Positions 8,149-17,777 of a DNA stretch of 64,000 nt are shown here, piece by piece. The stretch covers positions 6,510,001 to 6,574,000 of the forward strand of contig NZ_CP050831.1 in assembly GCF_012113595.1 (NCBI RefSeq). The letters run 5' to 3'. The DNA comes from Bacteroides faecium. GTDB taxonomy: Bacteria; Bacteroidota; Bacteroidia; Bacteroidales; Bacteroidaceae. Position numbers and translations under genes: made by a program. The notes beneath the pieces are model-generated. The model was not told the origin of the DNA, did not search any database, and worked only from the letters and a program-made list of their open reading frames with translations. The first letter of the stretch is position 1; every line of letters starts with the position of its first letter.

Positions 8149-8757
8149 TTATACACAAACATTAAATTTATCAGGTTCCAGGTGTTCATCAATATACCGG
8201 ATACCATCTACTCTGAAAAGTCCCCGCAAAAGTGTATAGTTCATCATACGCTGCACCACATACGGAGTGCCTTGCAGACAACTTTTGTAGATTACCTCCT
8301 GCAAATCCGTTGCGAAACTGTCAGGTTCGACTTCGGGAAGCAGATAACCACAGATTTTGCAATGCGTCAGTACATCTATAAACTGTTGCAGCCAAAAAGC
8401 CTCTTCGCGTTCAAAGGAAGAGCGATATTCCTTGTCCGCGTTGATGTCCAGCAACAAAGTTTTCCCTAACGAGTGCAACAGTGTGAGATATCCGTTCACT
8501 GTCGTGAAAAGCAAATCCATACATGAACTATCCATTCGTAACTGCTTCTGCTGTATATAGTTTCTGACCGTCTTAGCAGAATCAGAAAGACAGATACGGA
8601 ACAGATAAGCCTTACTGGGGAAGAGTTTGTAAAGCGTCCGCTTCGACATCTTCATTCCCCTGGCTATATCATCCATAGTAAGTCCACTGACACCATGCAG
8701 GGACATTTCCCGCTTTGTATAGTCGAGTATCCGGCCGCGTAGTGTTTCAGTATTCAT
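8149..8757 (-). CDS. TetR/AcrR-family transcriptional regulator
   Basis: The 202-residue protein has a TetR-type helix-turn-helix at about residues 8-54: GRILDYTKREMSLHGVSGLTMDDIARGMKMSKRTLYKLF, ending in the usual SKAYLF. The C-terminal 140 residues are a variable helical ligand/dimer domain. It is the last gene of the efflux operon, 10 bp after the outer-membrane-factor gene, so it is co-transcribed with the pump and may repress it in feedback. The divergent AraC gene at 14665 is a second candidate regulator of the same operon. Confidence 0.87.
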   Translation of the reverse strand: MNTETLRGRILDYTKREMSLHGVSGLTMDDIARGMKMSKRTLYKLFPSKAYLFRICLSDSAKTVRNYIQQKQLRMDSSCMDLLFTTVNGYLTLLHSLGKTLLLDINADKEYRSSFEREEAFWLQQFIDVLTHCKICGYLLPEVEPDSFATDLQEVIYKSCLQGTPYVVQRMMNYTLLRGLFRVDGIRYIDEHLEPDKFNVCV

Positions 8758-8767
8758 ATATACCTCC

Positions 8768-10132
8768 TTACATCCGACCGCCGCCCAATGCCTGATACAA
8801 AGTAATCATGCCCTGGATTTCGGTAAAGCGATTGGCTACTTGAGAAAGCTGCGCGTTGAGCAATGTCTGTTGCGCGGTCAATACTTCCAAGTAAGTGGTA
8901 TTGCCATGCTTCATTAAAAGACTCGTACTCCGGGCAGCCGTCTGCAAAGAAGTAACCTGCTTTTCGTAGAAAGCCGCTTTCTCACGGGCAGTCTGATACT
9001 GCACCAATGCTTCGTTGACTTCCACACCTGCGTTCAGCAAAGTCTGTTCAAAGCCGAGACGGGCTTCTTCCTGCTGGGCTTTCGCTATTTTCAACTGTGC
9101 CACGTTCATTCCTTTATTAAATAAAGGCTGTGTCAGAGAAGCTACGGCAGAAGCCACAAACTTACCCGGGTTGATAATCATACTTCCGGCACTGTTCGTC
9201 CATCCGGCACTACCACTCAATGTGATAGACGGGTAGAAAGCGGCACGGGCGGCATTCGTCGTATAGAAAGCCTGTGCCAGTGAAAACTCCGCACTACGTA
9301 CATCGGGACGGTTGGCAAGCATCTGCAAAGGAATACCTACGGAGAAGTTTTCCGGCAACTGCTGGTTTCCCAGTCTGCCACGTTGGATTTCGTGGGGAGT
9401 CTCTGCCAATAACAATGCCATTGAATTTTCTGCCTGGTTGATTTGTTCTTTCAAATCAAGCACGGTCGTACATATATTATAATAGGTAGCTTCCGTCTGC
9501 GCCAATCCGGCTTCGTTCACCATACCGGCATTCTTCATGGCACGGGTGGTTTTCACACTTTCCTTCCAGGCAGATTCGGTGGCAACAGCTATTTCATACT
9601 GCGAATCGAGCATGAGCAATGTATAATAAGTATTTGCCATAGTAGCGACGAGTTGCGTCTTAACGGCTTGCTCATATTCCTTGCTCTGCTCATAAGCAGC
9701 TTTCGCGCGACGTTTTGCCGTCGTTACCTTTCCGAAAATATCCAGTTCCCACGAAGCTGTCACGGGTAATGAATAAGTCTGCGTAGCCTTACTGCGGTCG
9801 AAACTGCTGACAGCCCCTTCCGGTGCGAGAAACAAAGAAGGCAGGTAAGACAGTTTGGACGTCAAGAGCGAAGCTTCCGCTTCCTTCACACGTAGATGGG
9901 CTGTCTGCATATCCGTATTTCGTACCAAAGCCGAATCAATCAGAGTCTGCAAGTACGGGTCGGTAAAGACCTCTCTCCACGAGAGGTTACCGAAGTTTGC
10001 CGTATCGGTGGCAGCGACTGACTCGCTGCCGTAAAGTCCCTCGGGAACTTCCGATACCGGTTTGTATTTATTGTAGATACCGCAACTGCTCAATACAAGC
10101 GTTGCTGCGGATAAGATTATTATTTTTCTCAT
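8768..10132 (-). CDS. Outer-membrane efflux lipoprotein (OprM/NodT type)
   Basis: The 454-residue protein has a lipobox LSSC (C17) and then the two-repeat coiled-coil/beta pattern of RND outer-membrane factors. Each half has an alpha hairpin: about 90-260, with MANTYYTLLMLDSQYEIA, and about 300-450, with ARAAFYPSITLSGSAGW and STSLLMKHGNTTYLEVL. LANRPDVRSAEFSLA is a signature of the NodT subfamily. It forms the outer-membrane exit duct for the pump encoded just upstream (11-bp gap after the RND gene). Confidence 0.92.
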   Translation of the reverse strand: MRKIIILSAATLVLSSCGIYNKYKPVSEVPEGLYGSESVAATDTANFGNLSWREVFTDPYLQTLIDSALVRNTDMQTAHLRVKEAEASLLTSKLSYLPSLFLAPEGAVSSFDRSKATQTYSLPVTASWELDIFGKVTTAKRRAKAAYEQSKEYEQAVKTQLVATMANTYYTLLMLDSQYEIAVATESAWKESVKTTRAMKNAGMVNEAGLAQTEATYYNICTTVLDLKEQINQAENSMALLLAETPHEIQRGRLGNQQLPENFSVGIPLQMLANRPDVRSAEFSLAQAFYTTNAARAAFYPSITLSGSAGWTNSAGSMIINPGKFVASAVASLTQPLFNKGMNVAQLKIAKAQQEEARLGFEQTLLNAGVEVNEALVQYQTAREKAAFYEKQVTSLQTAARSTSLLMKHGNTTYLEVLTAQQTLLNAQLSQVANRFTEIQGMITLYQALGGGRM

Positions 10133-10143
10133 TAGTTATTATT

Positions 10144-13100
10144 TTAATCATTCTTTCCAGCTTTAGACTTTTCTTCTTCACTTATCTTGATTTCCTCTTC
10201 AATCTGCCAGTCCTCGGTAGGTCTGCTTTGCGCGGGGCGAAGGCGTTCCTGCAACCATTGGAAAGCGATAAACAAGGTAGGCACGATGAAAAGCAACGCC
10301 AACGTACCGATAGTCATACCACCGACTACACCCGTACCCAATGAACGGTTACCGTTAGCTCCTACTCCACTGGACATCATCAACGGGAACAGACCGAAAA
10401 TCATGGTCAATGCCGTCATCAGAATCGGGCGCAGACGGGCTTTAGCCGCACTGACAGCAGAAGCAATCAGTCCCATACCTGCCTTACGGCGCTCTGCTGC
10501 ATATTCCGTCAGAAGAATAGCTGTCTTAGCCAACAGACCAATCAACATAATCAAACCAGTCTGCAAGTAGATGTTATTCTCCAGTCCGAACATACGGGCG
10601 AACAAGAAACTTCCCATCAATCCGCAAGGCACACTCAAAAGAACGGCGAACGGAATGATAAAGCTCTCGTACAATGCACTCAGAATCAGGTAAATCATCA
10701 GGAAGCAGATGCCGAAGATAATCATCGTCGTACCACTTTGCTGATTCTCTTCACGGGTGATACCACCGTAGTCATAGCCATATCCTTTCGGAAGAGACTG
10801 TTCCGCTGTCTCCTGTACTGCCTTGATAGCGTCACCGGTACTGTATCCTTCAGCCGGCATGGCATTCACTGCAATAGAGTTGTACATATTGAAACGACTC
10901 AAAGTTTCCGCACCGTAGGTACGTGTCAGTGTAACGAACTGGCTCAACGGAGCCATCTCCCCATTCGACATACGTACAAAAGCATTATCCAGTGAAGTCT
11001 CGTCCAGACGGAACTGCGGGTCTGCCTGAATCATTACTCTATATACTTTAGAGAAACGGTTGAAGTTAGACACATACTGACCACCATAATAACCGGAAAG
11101 TGTACTCAACACAGCATCGGGTGTGATACCTGCACGCTTACATTTTGCCGGGTCTACTTCCACCGTCCACTGCGGATAGCGGACGTCGAACGAAGAATAA
11201 GCCATCGCAATCTCAGGACGCTGATTCAATGCTCCCAGATACTGCTGCGTAGTCGCAAAGAAATCGGTTACTTCGCCACCCATCTTATCCTGCATATGAA
11301 GTTCCAGTGCATTACCCATACCGTAACCCGGAATCATACCCGGAGAAATGGCAAAGATACTTGCGTCCTTAATATCAGCCGTACGACCGTATATCTGACC
11401 GATAACAGCCTGTACATTATCCTCTTCTTCCGGTCGTTCAGACCAGTCTTTCAGTTTCAGCACCAACATACCGAACGAGCTTCCCTGTCCGGCGAGCAAT
11501 CCGTAACCTGCCACTTCCTGCACGTGTGCCACCTGTGGAATACCCATCAAACGGCTTTCAACACGTTCCATCACGTCATTGGTCGTAGTCAACGAGCTAC
11601 CTGCCGCCGTACTTACATTGACAAATACCGTACCCTGGTCTTCGTCAGGCACCAAACTGGTCTTGGTTGTATTCATCAGGAACACAAGCAATACTACGGA
11701 GCAAGCTAACAATGACCAGGTCAGCCATCTGCGTTTGATAAAGAACAATACAGCATTCTTGTATTTTTCTATCATCACGTCAAAAGCCGAATTGAATGCC
11801 TTACGGAAGCGTGCCGCAAAGTTATTCTTCTGCGTTCCGTCTTCATTTATATAAGGTTTCAGCAGCAATGCACACAGAGCCGGACTCAACGTCAACGCGT
11901 TAACTGCGGAAATACCTACGGCAACCGCCATGGTCAGACCGAACTGCGTGTAGAACGTACCGGAAGTACCGCCCATGAAGGACACCGGAATAAATACAGC
12001 CATAAACACTAATGAAGAGGTGATAACAGCATTACTGATACCTTTCATTGCGTCGATACTTGCCATATAGGATGACCTGTATCCTACGTCGAACCGTGAC
12101 TGCACCGCCTCGACGACAATAATGGCATCATCCACCACCGTACCGATAACGAGTACCAGTGCAAAGAGGGTCAGCAAGTTTATACTGAATCCCGCCACCG
12201 CCATAAAGGCAAACGTACCAATCAGCGAAACCACAATACCCACCAAAGGAATCAATGTGGAACGGAAGTCCTGCAAGAAAACATACACTACAAGAATAAC
12301 CAGGATGATGGCTTCAATCAAGGTCTTTACTACCTCATGGATGGAAGCGAACAAAAAGTCGTTCGAACTCATCAACTGCGTCAGTTCCACTCCTTTCGGA
12401 AGGTCTTTGCGGGCTTCTTCGAGAAATTTGTCGATGTTCTGATTGACTTCGGTCGCATTGGAACCCGCCGTTTGGAATACCATACAGGCAATACCCGGAT
12501 GCCCGTCCGTACCACCGTGATAAGCATAACTATCCTGTCCCAGTTGTATGTCGGCAATATCTTTCAGTTTCAGGACTTCACCGTTATCCGTGGAACGAAT
12601 GACAATGTCGCCGAATTCTTCCGGAGTTATCAGACGCCCTTTATACTTCATCGTATATTGATAGGTTTCGTTGGAGTTCTCACCAAACGAACCTGTTGCC
12701 GATTCTATATTCTGTTCGGCAAGCACCATAGTAATGTCCGACGGAATCAGTTTGTACTGTGCCATTACATCCGGCTTCATCCATACACGCATACTATATT
12801 CACCGCCCAAAATCATCAGGTCACCTACGCCGCTGATACGGAGAATTTCCGGTTTCATATTGATACTTAGATAGTTGGACAGGAAGTTTTCATCATAACT
12901 ATCGTCCGGACTGGAAAGCGTAAACATCTGCAGGATACTGGTCTGACGCTTGGAAGTGGTCACACCGACCTGCGTTACTTCTGCCGGGAGCTGTCCCGTA
13001 GCACGTGACACACGGTTCTGCACATTGACAGCAGCCATATCCGGGTCTGTTCCCTGTTTGAAGTAAACGGTGATGCTTACCGTACCGGCATTGGTAGCCG

Positions 13101-13344
13101 TTGAGGTCATATATGTCATGTCTTCCACACCATTGATAGCTTCTTCCAACGGTGCGATTACACTCTTCTGCAAAGTTTCCGCACTGGCACCGTAATAATT
13201 GGTGCTCACCATAATGGTAGGCGGAGCAATATCGGGATATTGCTCAACGGGTAGACTGAACAACCCGATGATACCCACTACGACAATCGTGATAGAAATC
13301 ACTGCCGATAATACAGGGCGTTCAATAAAGGTTCTTAAATTCAT
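10144..13344 (-). CDS. RND efflux inner-membrane transporter (HAE1/AcrB type)
   Basis: The 1066-residue protein has the full AcrB layout: two six-helix bundles with large periplasmic loops after TM1 and TM7. FIERPVLSAVISI opens TM1. GTVVDDAIIVVEAV in TM4 carries the paired proton-relay aspartates D405/D406, and GLLAKTAILLTEYA in TM10 carries the matching Lys. Charged tail residues end in SKAGKND. It uses the proton gradient to expel amphiphilic compounds across both membranes together with the neighbouring MFP and OMF. Substrates cannot be read from sequence. Confidence 0.95.
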   Translation of the reverse strand: MNLRTFIERPVLSAVISITIVVVGIIGLFSLPVEQYPDIAPPTIMVSTNYYGASAETLQKSVIAPLEEAINGVEDMTYMTSTATNAGTVSITVYFKQGTDPDMAAVNVQNRVSRATGQLPAEVTQVGVTTSKRQTSILQMFTLSSPDDSYDENFLSNYLSINMKPEILRISGVGDLMILGGEYSMRVWMKPDVMAQYKLIPSDITMVLAEQNIESATGSFGENSNETYQYTMKYKGRLITPEEFGDIVIRSTDNGEVLKLKDIADIQLGQDSYAYHGGTDGHPGIACMVFQTAGSNATEVNQNIDKFLEEARKDLPKGVELTQLMSSNDFLFASIHEVVKTLIEAIILVILVVYVFLQDFRSTLIPLVGIVVSLIGTFAFMAVAGFSINLLTLFALVLVIGTVVDDAIIVVEAVQSRFDVGYRSSYMASIDAMKGISNAVITSSLVFMAVFIPVSFMGGTSGTFYTQFGLTMAVAVGISAVNALTLSPALCALLLKPYINEDGTQKNNFAARFRKAFNSAFDVMIEKYKNAVLFFIKRRWLTWSLLACSVVLLVFLMNTTKTSLVPDEDQGTVFVNVSTAAGSSLTTTNDVMERVESRLMGIPQVAHVQEVAGYGLLAGQGSSFGMLVLKLKDWSERPEEEDNVQAVIGQIYGRTADIKDASIFAISPGMIPGYGMGNALELHMQDKMGGEVTDFFATTQQYLGALNQRPEIAMAYSSFDVRYPQWTVEVDPAKCKRAGITPDAVLSTLSGYYGGQYVSNFNRFSKVYRVMIQADPQFRLDETSLDNAFVRMSNGEMAPLSQFVTLTRTYGAETLSRFNMYNSIAVNAMPAEGYSTGDAIKAVQETAEQSLPKGYGYDYGGITREENQQSGTTMIIFGICFLMIYLILSALYESFIIPFAVLLSVPCGLMGSFLFARMFGLENNIYLQTGLIMLIGLLAKTAILLTEYAAERRKAGMGLIASAVSAAKARLRPILMTALTMIFGLFPLMMSSGVGANGNRSLGTGVVGGMTIGTLALLFIVPTLFIAFQWLQERLRPAQSRPTEDWQIEEEIKISEEEKSKAGKND

Positions 13345-13362
13345 GGATGATTCCTCCTTTGT

Positions 13363-14508
13363 TTAGTTTTCAGTAGTTGTCGGAGCGGCAGCCTGTGCTG
13401 TCTTGGCTTTAATCGGTGTACCTTCACGGAGCAATCCTACGCCTTCCGCCACGATTACATCTCCCGGTGCCAGTCCTTCGTCAACAATAAATTCACGTCC
13501 GCCGTTTACACGTGTCACCTGAATCAGGTTTGCCTGTGCTTTGCCGTCCACTACTTTATATACATATCTCTTGTCCTGTATTTCGAACGTAGCACCCTGC
13601 GGAATAACCAGAGAGCCCGCTTTCCGGACAGGGACAATCACATTTCCAGCGCCACCGCTATGCAGCAATCCGTCCTTGTTAGGGAATACCGCACGCAGAC
13701 TGACAGTACCCGTCGACCGGTCGATTATTCCACTGATGGACTCAATCTGTCCTTGTTCGGAATAAGACGATTTGTCATTCAACTGAAGGTCGATAGCCGG
13801 CATACTTTTCAATGCTTCTTCTTTAGAGCCGTACTGGCGAATCAATCCCAGCAACTGGTTTTCCGTCATAGAAAAGTAAACGTACATATCCGAATTATCA
13901 GAAACGGTTGTCAACGGTTCGGGAAGACTGGAACCAACCAACGCTCCCACGCGATAGGGCAATGTACCTACCACTCCGTCAGCCGGGCTCTTCACTACTG
14001 TGTAAGAAAGGTTATTGCGGGCACTCACTTCCTGGGCTTTTGCCTGTGCCAACTGTGCCTTGGCAGCCAGCAGGGAGTTCTTCGCCGTACTCAGGTCGAA
14101 AGAGGAAACTACATTCTCCTTATACAGTTCCTCTTTACTGTCATAAGTCAGTTGTGCGGTAGCCAAGGAAGCCTGTGCAGCCTCAACGTTTGCCACTGCG
14201 GTTTGCCAGGCTGCTTCATACGGCACCTGGTCGATGATGAACAGTGTCTGTCCGTTCTTTACCCGTTGGCCTTCCGTCACACAGACTTTGGTCAGCGTAC
14301 CGCCTACCTGGGGATAAATGTCTATATCCTGACGTCCACGGATGGTCGCCGAATACGCGCTCGAAATCATCCGGTCGGCCGGAGATACAGTCATTACTTC
14401 GTATTCAGCCTCCATTTGTGCCGGTGGAGCTTGCTTACAGCCTGTCGCAGCAATCAGACAGCAGAGTAACAATAGTCCCTGCTTCACTTTACTAATCTTT
14501 TTACTCAT
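13363..14508 (-). CDS. RND periplasmic adaptor (membrane fusion lipoprotein)
   Basis: I chose the ATG at 14506-14508 (MSKKISKVKQG), giving 381 residues. It has an AGGTAA ribosome-binding site just upstream and puts the lipobox AATGC (C24) at the right distance, while the longer in-frame start adds 18 residues of no family value. Domains run barrel-lipoyl-hairpin-lipoyl-barrel: DIYPQVGGTLTKVCVTEGQ (lipoyl half 1), a coiled-coil hairpin at about 105-170, and VKSPADGVVGTLPYRVGAL (lipoyl half 2). It bridges the RND pump and the OMF. It is the first gene of the operon and lies 18 bp before the RND gene. Confidence 0.93.
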   Translation of the reverse strand: MSKKISKVKQGLLLLCCLIAATGCKQAPPAQMEAEYEVMTVSPADRMISSAYSATIRGRQDIDIYPQVGGTLTKVCVTEGQRVKNGQTLFIIDQVPYEAAWQTAVANVEAAQASLATAQLTYDSKEELYKENVVSSFDLSTAKNSLLAAKAQLAQAKAQEVSARNNLSYTVVKSPADGVVGTLPYRVGALVGSSLPEPLTTVSDNSDMYVYFSMTENQLLGLIRQYGSKEEALKSMPAIDLQLNDKSSYSEQGQIESISGIIDRSTGTVSLRAVFPNKDGLLHSGGAGNVIVPVRKAGSLVIPQGATFEIQDKRYVYKVVDGKAQANLIQVTRVNGGREFIVDEGLAPGDVIVAEGVGLLREGTPIKAKTAQAAAPTTTEN

Positions 14509-14635
14509 TGTGTTACCTATTTTTAAATTTTGAACGCGGCAAAGGTAGACTCTTTTTACCACAGAAAACCAGACATAGTATCTTCAGTTTTGTTCATTTT
14601 CGGAACATCAAAGCTAATATTTAGCAAAAAATCCC

Positions 14636-14643
14636 TATTTTTG
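14636..14643 (+). promoter_or_regulatory. -7 element for the AraC gene at 14665
   Basis: TATTTTTG matches TAnnTTTG 22 bp before the chosen ATG, which supports starting the gene at 14665 and not at the longer in-frame start at 14530. Confidence 0.45.
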
Positions 14644-14664
14644 CCCGCAAAAAGAGAAACCTAT

Positions 14665-15513
14665 ATGGAACAAAGAAACTCTAACCTGGCCGTACTTCGC
14701 GAACCCTTCATCGCCGGAATTGATGAGGAGTTAGCTCCTGTCATGCACTACCTGTGGAAACTGGAAGGGGGTGCCATTTACTTCTGCCGCAAAGGGTGGG
14801 CACACGTCACGATTGACCTAAAAGATTATGAAGTGGTAGAAAATACTCAATTAGTACTTCTGCCGGGAACCATTATCCGTATCAATGGCAGCAGCAGCGA
14901 TTTCACAGCTTCTTTTTTCGGATTCCCCAAAGAAATGTTTATAGAAGCCTGTATGCGTTTCGAACCCATCTTTTTCCGGTTTATAAAGGAGCATCCATGC
15001 TATGTTCTCCCGGAAGAGAATACCGGAGCCATCAACGGACTGATAAGTGCCGCGACTGCCATCTACAAAGACCGCGAGAATCGCTTCCGAAACCAAATAG
15101 CCAAGAATCATCTCCAGTCTTTCATGCTCGATATTTATGATAAATGTTATCGCTATTTCGATGCACAGGAAATTGAAGGCGGAAGCCGGCAGGATGAAAT
15201 CTTCAAGAACTTTATTGCACTGGTGCACGCCAATTGTACTTCCCAACGGGAAGTGACTTTTTATGCCGACAAACTTTGTATTTCCACCAAGTATCTGACC
15301 GGTATCTGCAAAAGTGTAACAGGAGATTCCGCCAAAAAGATTATTGATGATTTCACTATCCTGGAGATAAAGGTACTGCTTCAGTCTGCCGAACTGACAA
15401 TACAAGAAATAGCCGACCGGTTAAGTTTCCCCGACCAGTCGTACCTGGGAAGATATTTCAAACGGCATGAAGGTATATCGCCGAAGGAGTATCAGAGTAA
15501 ATATTCCATGTAG
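14665..15513 (+). CDS. AraC-family transcriptional regulator
   Basis: Starting at the ATG at 14665 (MEQRNSNLAVL) gives 282 residues. The upstream in-frame extension crosses the promoter element and has no family-like sequence. The N-terminal half is a cupin-like sensor domain (IYFCRKGWAHVTIDLKDYE). The last 90 residues are the double helix-turn-helix of AraC/XylS: VTFYADKLCISTKYLTGICK, then TIQEIADRLSFPDQSYLGRYFKR. It is divergent from the RND operon with 156 bp between start codons, which makes it a likely regulator of the pump. The AraC protein at 43250 has the same length and layout. Confidence 0.9.
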   Translation: MEQRNSNLAVLREPFIAGIDEELAPVMHYLWKLEGGAIYFCRKGWAHVTIDLKDYEVVENTQLVLLPGTIIRINGSSSDFTASFFGFPKEMFIEACMRFEPIFFRFIKEHPCYVLPEENTGAINGLISAATAIYKDRENRFRNQIAKNHLQSFMLDIYDKCYRYFDAQEIEGGSRQDEIFKNFIALVHANCTSQREVTFYADKLCISTKYLTGICKSVTGDSAKKIIDDFTILEIKVLLQSAELTIQEIADRLSFPDQSYLGRYFKRHEGISPKEYQSKYSM

Positions 15514-15763
15514 ACAATCGTCAGATTCCGCATCACGCATACAGTCAAAGTTGTTACGGAGCATAGAAGGCATCCTCAAACATCTATTTTTCTTGTTATA
15601 CGATAAATTCTTCGCAAAAAATCATCTCCCATACAATAAATCTACGTAACTTTAGCCACAGAAAATACAGTAACAATCATTCTAGTGTTATAAATGAATC
15701 ACTGTAGATTGAATACGTTTATCCCTATGCTTTTAATTTTCAAACAAATAAAATTAAGAGCTG

Positions 15764-15778
15764 TATCGAACAGACGTT
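15764..15778 (-). repeat. Inverted, imperfect copy of AACGTYAGTTCGATAT, 5' of the sigma gene
   Basis: TATCGAACAGACGTT lies 12 bp before the sigma-factor ATG. Read on the minus strand it matches the copy at 27294 in 14 of 15 positions. The other two copies lie at the far end of the same locus in opposite orientation. Confidence 0.6.
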
Positions 15779-15789
15779 AGAATAGAATA

Positions 15790-16338
15790 ATGACTACGGA
15801 AAAGCACATACATATTGATTTAGTAAGAGGGGTAAAGTCCGGTTCTTATACGGATTTTACGCGATTGTATGCCATATATGCCGATTTGCTTTATGGCTTC
15901 GTACTGAATTTAACCAAATCGCCCGCTGATGCAGAAGACATTCTGCAAGAGACCTTCCTGCGCATTTGGCAGACTCGGGAATCACTTTCTTTAGATACCT
16001 CCTTCAAGGCTTATCTCTATACCATTGCCCGTCATCTGATTATCGACTCTTTCCGCAAGAAGATAGATAGCATAGACTTTGAACTCTACGTCCAAAGCGA
16101 CGCATACCAACAATGTGGAGAGAACAACGTCGAAAATAAGATTTACTTCGATGAGTTTTTAAAACGAATCGATAAAGCAGTAGAACAACTGACACCCAAA
16201 CAACGATTGATATTTGATTTGAGCAAGAGGAAAGGACGCTCCATCCAAGAGATAGCGGAGGCGTTGGAGATTTCGGAAAAGACGGTAAAGAACCAACTGA
16301 CTCTTGCCATGAATCTATTAAAGAGCAGCCTTTTATAA
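15790..16338 (+). CDS. ECF RNA polymerase sigma factor (FecI-like)
   Basis: The 182-residue protein has the two ECF regions. Sigma-2 is at about 20-90 (YADLLYGFVLNLTKSPADAEDILQETFLRIW, the DAED-ILQETF core) and sigma-4 at about 125-178 (LTPKQRLIFDLSKRKGRSIQEIAEALEISEKTV). It is held inactive by the FecR encoded 291 bp downstream and released when the STN-bearing SusC transporter binds its ligand, so it should switch on the GH18 locus. A 20-bp inverted repeat separates it from fecR. Confidence 0.93.
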   Translation: MTTEKHIHIDLVRGVKSGSYTDFTRLYAIYADLLYGFVLNLTKSPADAEDILQETFLRIWQTRESLSLDTSFKAYLYTIARHLIIDSFRKKIDSIDFELYVQSDAYQQCGENNVENKIYFDEFLKRIDKAVEQLTPKQRLIFDLSKRKGRSIQEIAEALEISEKTVKNQLTLAMNLLKSSLL

Positions 16339-16388
16339 TCAGAGCCTTGATGACAAAAAGCTGCGTTTATCGTAATTAACCCTCTCTT

Positions 16389-16448
16389 AATCCTCAATCG
16401 GTCATTAGAAAGTACCATACTCCTATTGCTAATGACCGATTGGGGATT
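16389..16448. repeat. 20-bp inverted repeat between sigma and anti-sigma genes
   Basis: The arms 16389-16408 and 16429-16448 are reverse complements in 19 of 20 positions, the exception being a possible G-U pair, around a 20-nt loop. CTTTCTTT follows. As RNA this is a very stable hairpin 50 bp after the sigma stop. It may be a terminator or attenuator that sets the sigma to anti-sigma ratio. Confidence 0.8.
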
Positions 16449-16629
16449 CTTTCTTTGGTGTCCCTAACTCGTCCCTTCTCTCTTCTTTCAACATACCTTG
16501 CTCTCTTTAGCTCCGCTTCCTAATCGTCCAATTATGCAGTTTCCCGTCGATATGTTATACAACACATAAAAACAGTCGGGACTTTTTTCGCCCTTCTACG
16601 TATATCTAATAAACAAGTGGAAAAGTACA

Positions 16630-17607
16630 ATGAAAGAGAATTTGTTCAAGGATTTATTAAGGCGATTCTTCTCGGAGAAAGTTACTCCGTCGGAATATAC
16701 GGTTCTTCGGTCAGAAGCAGAGAAGGCAACCGATGAAATATTGGATGAGACATTCTCTGCTTTGTGGGAAGAGACGCAGGAAATCCCTACGATGGACGCT
16801 CACATAAAATCGGATGTTTTGAGTAAAATAGAGAAGAGAGTGATTGTTCCTAAATCGCGCCCCTCTTTCTCTTCTTGGGCCAAGTATGCAGCTACCATCT
16901 TATTGCCGCTGCTTGTCACCGCTGCTTCGTTCTATTACTTCGGAAAGAGTCAGGGAGAAGAAGAGCTCTTTACGGTTTTTGCAGAGAATGGACATAAAAC
17001 CCAAGTATTCTTGCCGGACGGAACCAAGGTGTGGCTGAACTCGGATTCTTATTTAAGCTATTCGTCTAAGTTTAATAATCAGAATCGTACAGTCACTCTA
17101 AAGGGAGAAGCCTTTTTTGATGTCACCAAAGACCAGAAACACTCTTTCACGGTAAAAGCAGGCGATGTCAATGTAGTGGTACACGGCACGGCATTCAATG
17201 TATATGCCTATCCGGACGAACCAACCATGAATGTCTCTCTCCTTCGAGGAGCCGTCAGAGTGGAAAATGACAAAGAAAAGAGCAAAGGCGTCAACCTGAA
17301 ACCCAATCAAAAAGTGCAGATAAGCAAGAATCTGAAGGATTGGCACCTGGCATCGTGCAATGCAGAGCTTGAATGCTTGTGGACAAAGAATATGCTCCGG
17401 TTTGAAAACACACCCGCCATGGAGGTCTTTCATAAGTTAGAGAAATGGTATGGAGTGGATATACAGGTGGAGAATCTGGACTTATCAACCAAATACGGCT
17501 TCGTGCTTAAGACCGAATCATTAAAGGAAATGTTAGATCTAATCAATAAAATCACGTCAATTAATTATCAAATTAAAGGAGAGGAGGTAACAATCAGATA
17601 TCGATAA
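16630..17607 (+). CDS. FecR-family anti-sigma factor
   Basis: The 325-residue protein has a cytosolic N-terminal part (1-82), one membrane segment at about 85-104 (YAATILLPLLVTAASFYYF), a FecR domain at about 112-205 with LPDGTKVWLNSDSYLSY and the GEAFFDVTK signature, and an STN-like C-terminal domain at about 255-325 (LRFENTPAMEVFHKLEKWYG). It sits in the inner membrane, binds the sigma factor on the cytosolic side, and receives the signal from the SusC STN domain in the periplasm. Confidence 0.93.
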   Translation: MKENLFKDLLRRFFSEKVTPSEYTVLRSEAEKATDEILDETFSALWEETQEIPTMDAHIKSDVLSKIEKRVIVPKSRPSFSSWAKYAATILLPLLVTAASFYYFGKSQGEEELFTVFAENGHKTQVFLPDGTKVWLNSDSYLSYSSKFNNQNRTVTLKGEAFFDVTKDQKHSFTVKAGDVNVVVHGTAFNVYAYPDEPTMNVSLLRGAVRVENDKEKSKGVNLKPNQKVQISKNLKDWHLASCNAELECLWTKNMLRFENTPAMEVFHKLEKWYGVDIQVENLDLSTKYGFVLKTESLKEMLDLINKITSINYQIKGEEVTIRYR

Positions 17608-17777
17608 ACAGACTTTAGATAGACAAAAAAAGAACATGAGGAGTGCAGTCCCCATGTCCTATTAAGATATATGACACAATGGCTACCAACCCTTTATCAA
17701 TAATGTATTTGATAAAGCTGTGCATATATATTGAGAAATACAAAAATAATCATTATCTTTTTACTTTATGTAATATT

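Noticed and set aside
17633..17662. Hairpin ACATG...CATGT between FecR and SusC as a terminator
   Set aside because: The stem is short and mismatched and has no T-run, so it is not reported as a feature.
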